Part shown: piece after piece, positions 62,410 to 64,000 of the stretch
How positions within the stretch are numbered: the first letter of the stretch is position 1
How the letters are laid out: each line of letters starts with the position of its first letter
Source: Phascolomyces articulosus
Taxonomy: Eukaryota > Mucoromycota > Mucoromycetes > Mucorales > Lichtheimiaceae
Assembly (NCBI GenBank): GCA_025677815.1
Contig: JAIXMP010000026.1
Coordinates: forward strand, 1 to 64,000
DNA length: 64,000 nt
Direction of reading: 5' to 3'
Program-made: the position numbers and the translations under genes
The notes under the pieces: generated by a model
The model's input: only the letters and a program-made list of their open reading frames with translations
Databases searched by the model: none
Told to the model about the DNA's origin: nothing

Positions 62410-64000
62410 ATGGCAACAATCACCATGGTTCAACAACGATGGTTTACATTGTTGTTATTAATACAACTATGGATAAGATACTGTCAAGGTTATTTTTATC
62501 AAGCCAACTTACAAACCACCTTACCATTCCAAAGCATAATGGCTTATGCTCAACGTAACAGTTCACTTGTCTTATTTGGTGGTGAAAACGCAACGATTTC
62601 CTATTCCAATAATTTGGATCTTTTAACACAAACCGAGAATGGATTTACATGGACCCAATTACCACAAAACAACACTCCTCCTCCTGTGGCGTTTGCAAAA
62701 TCCATTTATATCGAATCAACGGATTCTTTCTTATTGATAGGGGGCATAACGGAAGCAAACAACAATGCTATGGTTCCAATTCAAATGTATTTATATAGTT
62801 TCGCGTCAAATAACTGGCAAGCAATCGGTACCAACGATCCTGCCAGCCCTGTATTAGTTCCAGCCAATCGTAAAGAATTTAGTGTTTCTCATGATCAACA
62901 AGCTAATCGTGCTTATATTTATGGTGGTGCAGTAAATATAAGTTCTCTTTTCAATGATCTTTGGGTATTGGACTTGTCAACCATGGCCTTTGCACAGCTT
63001 CCGAGTTCCGATGTTGCACGATACGGACATTCGACGTCGTTGCTGAGGTATAAATTTTTTGGGGATTTTTTTTTTTTTCACTGATGGACCGGGTTTGTTT
63101 GCCAAGCAACAGGGTCAATTTACACCTAAATACTAACAACTTTATAGTAATGGCTTACTTGTTGTCACTGGTGGTGTTATAATCACCTCTACACGTGAGA
63201 CTTTCCTTGCACCTATGGATCAACTCTATGTTTTTGATACTCGATCTTCTACCTGGTCTATTCAAAATACAACAGGCTCGACTTCATCAAGATCGGCACA
63301 TAACGCCGTTGTGGGTAAGATATGATATGATGTCTTTTTTTAAATCTCCTTTCTGTTTTTTGACTGGTAGTACAAAATGGAAAATTTTCTTTCTCATCAT
63401 TGTTAACTCTTGAACACCAAAAAAAACATATTTCTATATATAAATATATATCATAATAGGTCCAAATGACCAAATTATCGTATTTGGAGGTTAGTCATTA
63501 GCTTTTTTTTACATGAGGACGAGAACACTATGATATCGATCTATATTTTACGAAAAAATAAAGAAATAGAAGAGACGCGTAGTAGTACTACTCTTTAATT
63601 AACAAACGTTCCTTTTTATATAGGTGACAACGGTCAAGATCAGCGCAGCCGACAATATTTAAACTCGATAGCTATTCTGAATACTGAAACTTGGACCTGG
63701 ACTGATACACCAGCTAAAGGAATTCTACCTTCACGTCGTTCTTATGCAGCTGCTGGATTACTGGATAGTAGCCATCTGACTGTTGCTTTTGGTAAGTTCT
63801 TGTGATTTATCTAAAAAGTCTAGCCTTTCTCCTTCTCTCCTTCTCCCTTCCTCTTACACCCCCTTTCCTTCCTCCTCTTTTTCATTTGGGCAAAAAAAAA
63901 AAAAATGAAAATAATAATATTATTATATTTTTATAGGCGCATCATTAAATATACAATATAATGACATCAATGTTTATTCATTACAAGATGCTGAATGGTT
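62410..64000 (+). CDS. Secreted or membrane Kelch-repeat protein (3' partial)
   Basis: Extracytoplasmic beta-propeller protein; partner unknown. Exons are 62410-63047, 63148-63314, 63460-63489, 63624-63791 and 63937 onward, running off the window. The N-terminus has a hydrophobic signal segment (WFTLLLLIQLWI) followed by YCQG. Kelch blades show the usual strand with paired Gly (LVLFGGE, FLLIGGI, AYIYGGA, LVVTGGV, IVFGGD) and downstream Trp/Tyr positions (NNWQAIG, DLWVLDL, STWSIQN, WTWTDTP). Several NxS/T sites (NSS, NAT, NIS, NTT) suggest N-glycosylation. The very short third exon (30 bases) is needed to keep a blade intact. A second Met five codons in is an alternative start. Confidence 0.88.

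Overview
The window reads as nuclear DNA of a filamentous fungus, most likely an early-diverging one of the Mucorales type (inference). It is AT-rich, with abundant short GT-AG introns (about 39-170 nt), many homopolymer and TA tracts, and proteins padded with poly-Q, poly-N and poly-S/T. Family content fits: two RlpA-like secreted proteins, an Ert1/AcuK regulator, Ssk1, a SIN-type kinase and an NRPS-like reductase. All exon models were built by eye from splice signals, reading phase and family alignment. Internal exons are mostly secure; some first exons and start codons are less so.

Layout. Bases 1-5435 hold two same-strand RlpA-like (double-psi beta-barrel) secreted proteins with opposite linker charge, the first cut by the window edge. 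Bases 6138-8425 (-) encode an Ert1/AcuK gluconeogenesis regulator in nine exons. HIS1 is at 10802-11890 and a divergent intronless histone H2A at 13275-13670. A decayed Rab11/Ypt3-like GTPase lies at 14598-15582. A low-complexity protein (17597-18556, -) and the response regulator Ssk1 (19193-23759, -) follow.

Bases 24044-27667 are a 3.6-kb element bounded by long terminal inverted repeats and TA dinucleotides, with decayed contents. It lies between the SSK1 start and a SUMO-like gene (27730-28210, -) whose C-terminus lacks the diglycine. Then come SCO1 (28958-30129), an unknown protein (30684-32531, -), a divergent pair BUD20 (33440-34122, -) and DDX20/Gemin3-like helicase (34544-36860), THO1/SARNP (37018-38169), and an 11-exon kinase (38579-43449, -) combining a calponin-homology domain, a Cdc7/SepH-like kinase domain and a C1 zinc domain.

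A 4.9-kb gene-free, microsatellite-rich stretch precedes a homeodomain gene (48348-49762). Next are SNU23 (50467-51519, -) and an adenylation-carrier-reductase protein (51643-55481, -). Three glutamine/serine-rich genes on the + strand (55992-61570) end with a BRCT protein rich in SQ/TQ motifs. A secreted Kelch protein (62410 onward) runs off the right edge.

There is no operon logic. Functions are mixed housekeeping (histidine synthesis, cytochrome oxidase assembly, ribosome biogenesis, splicing, mRNA export) and signalling. The most unusual items are the SUMO-like protein without GG, the H2A with an L1 insertion and altered acidic patch, the CH-kinase-C1 fusion, the inverted-repeat element at the SSK1 5' end, and the Rab pseudogene.
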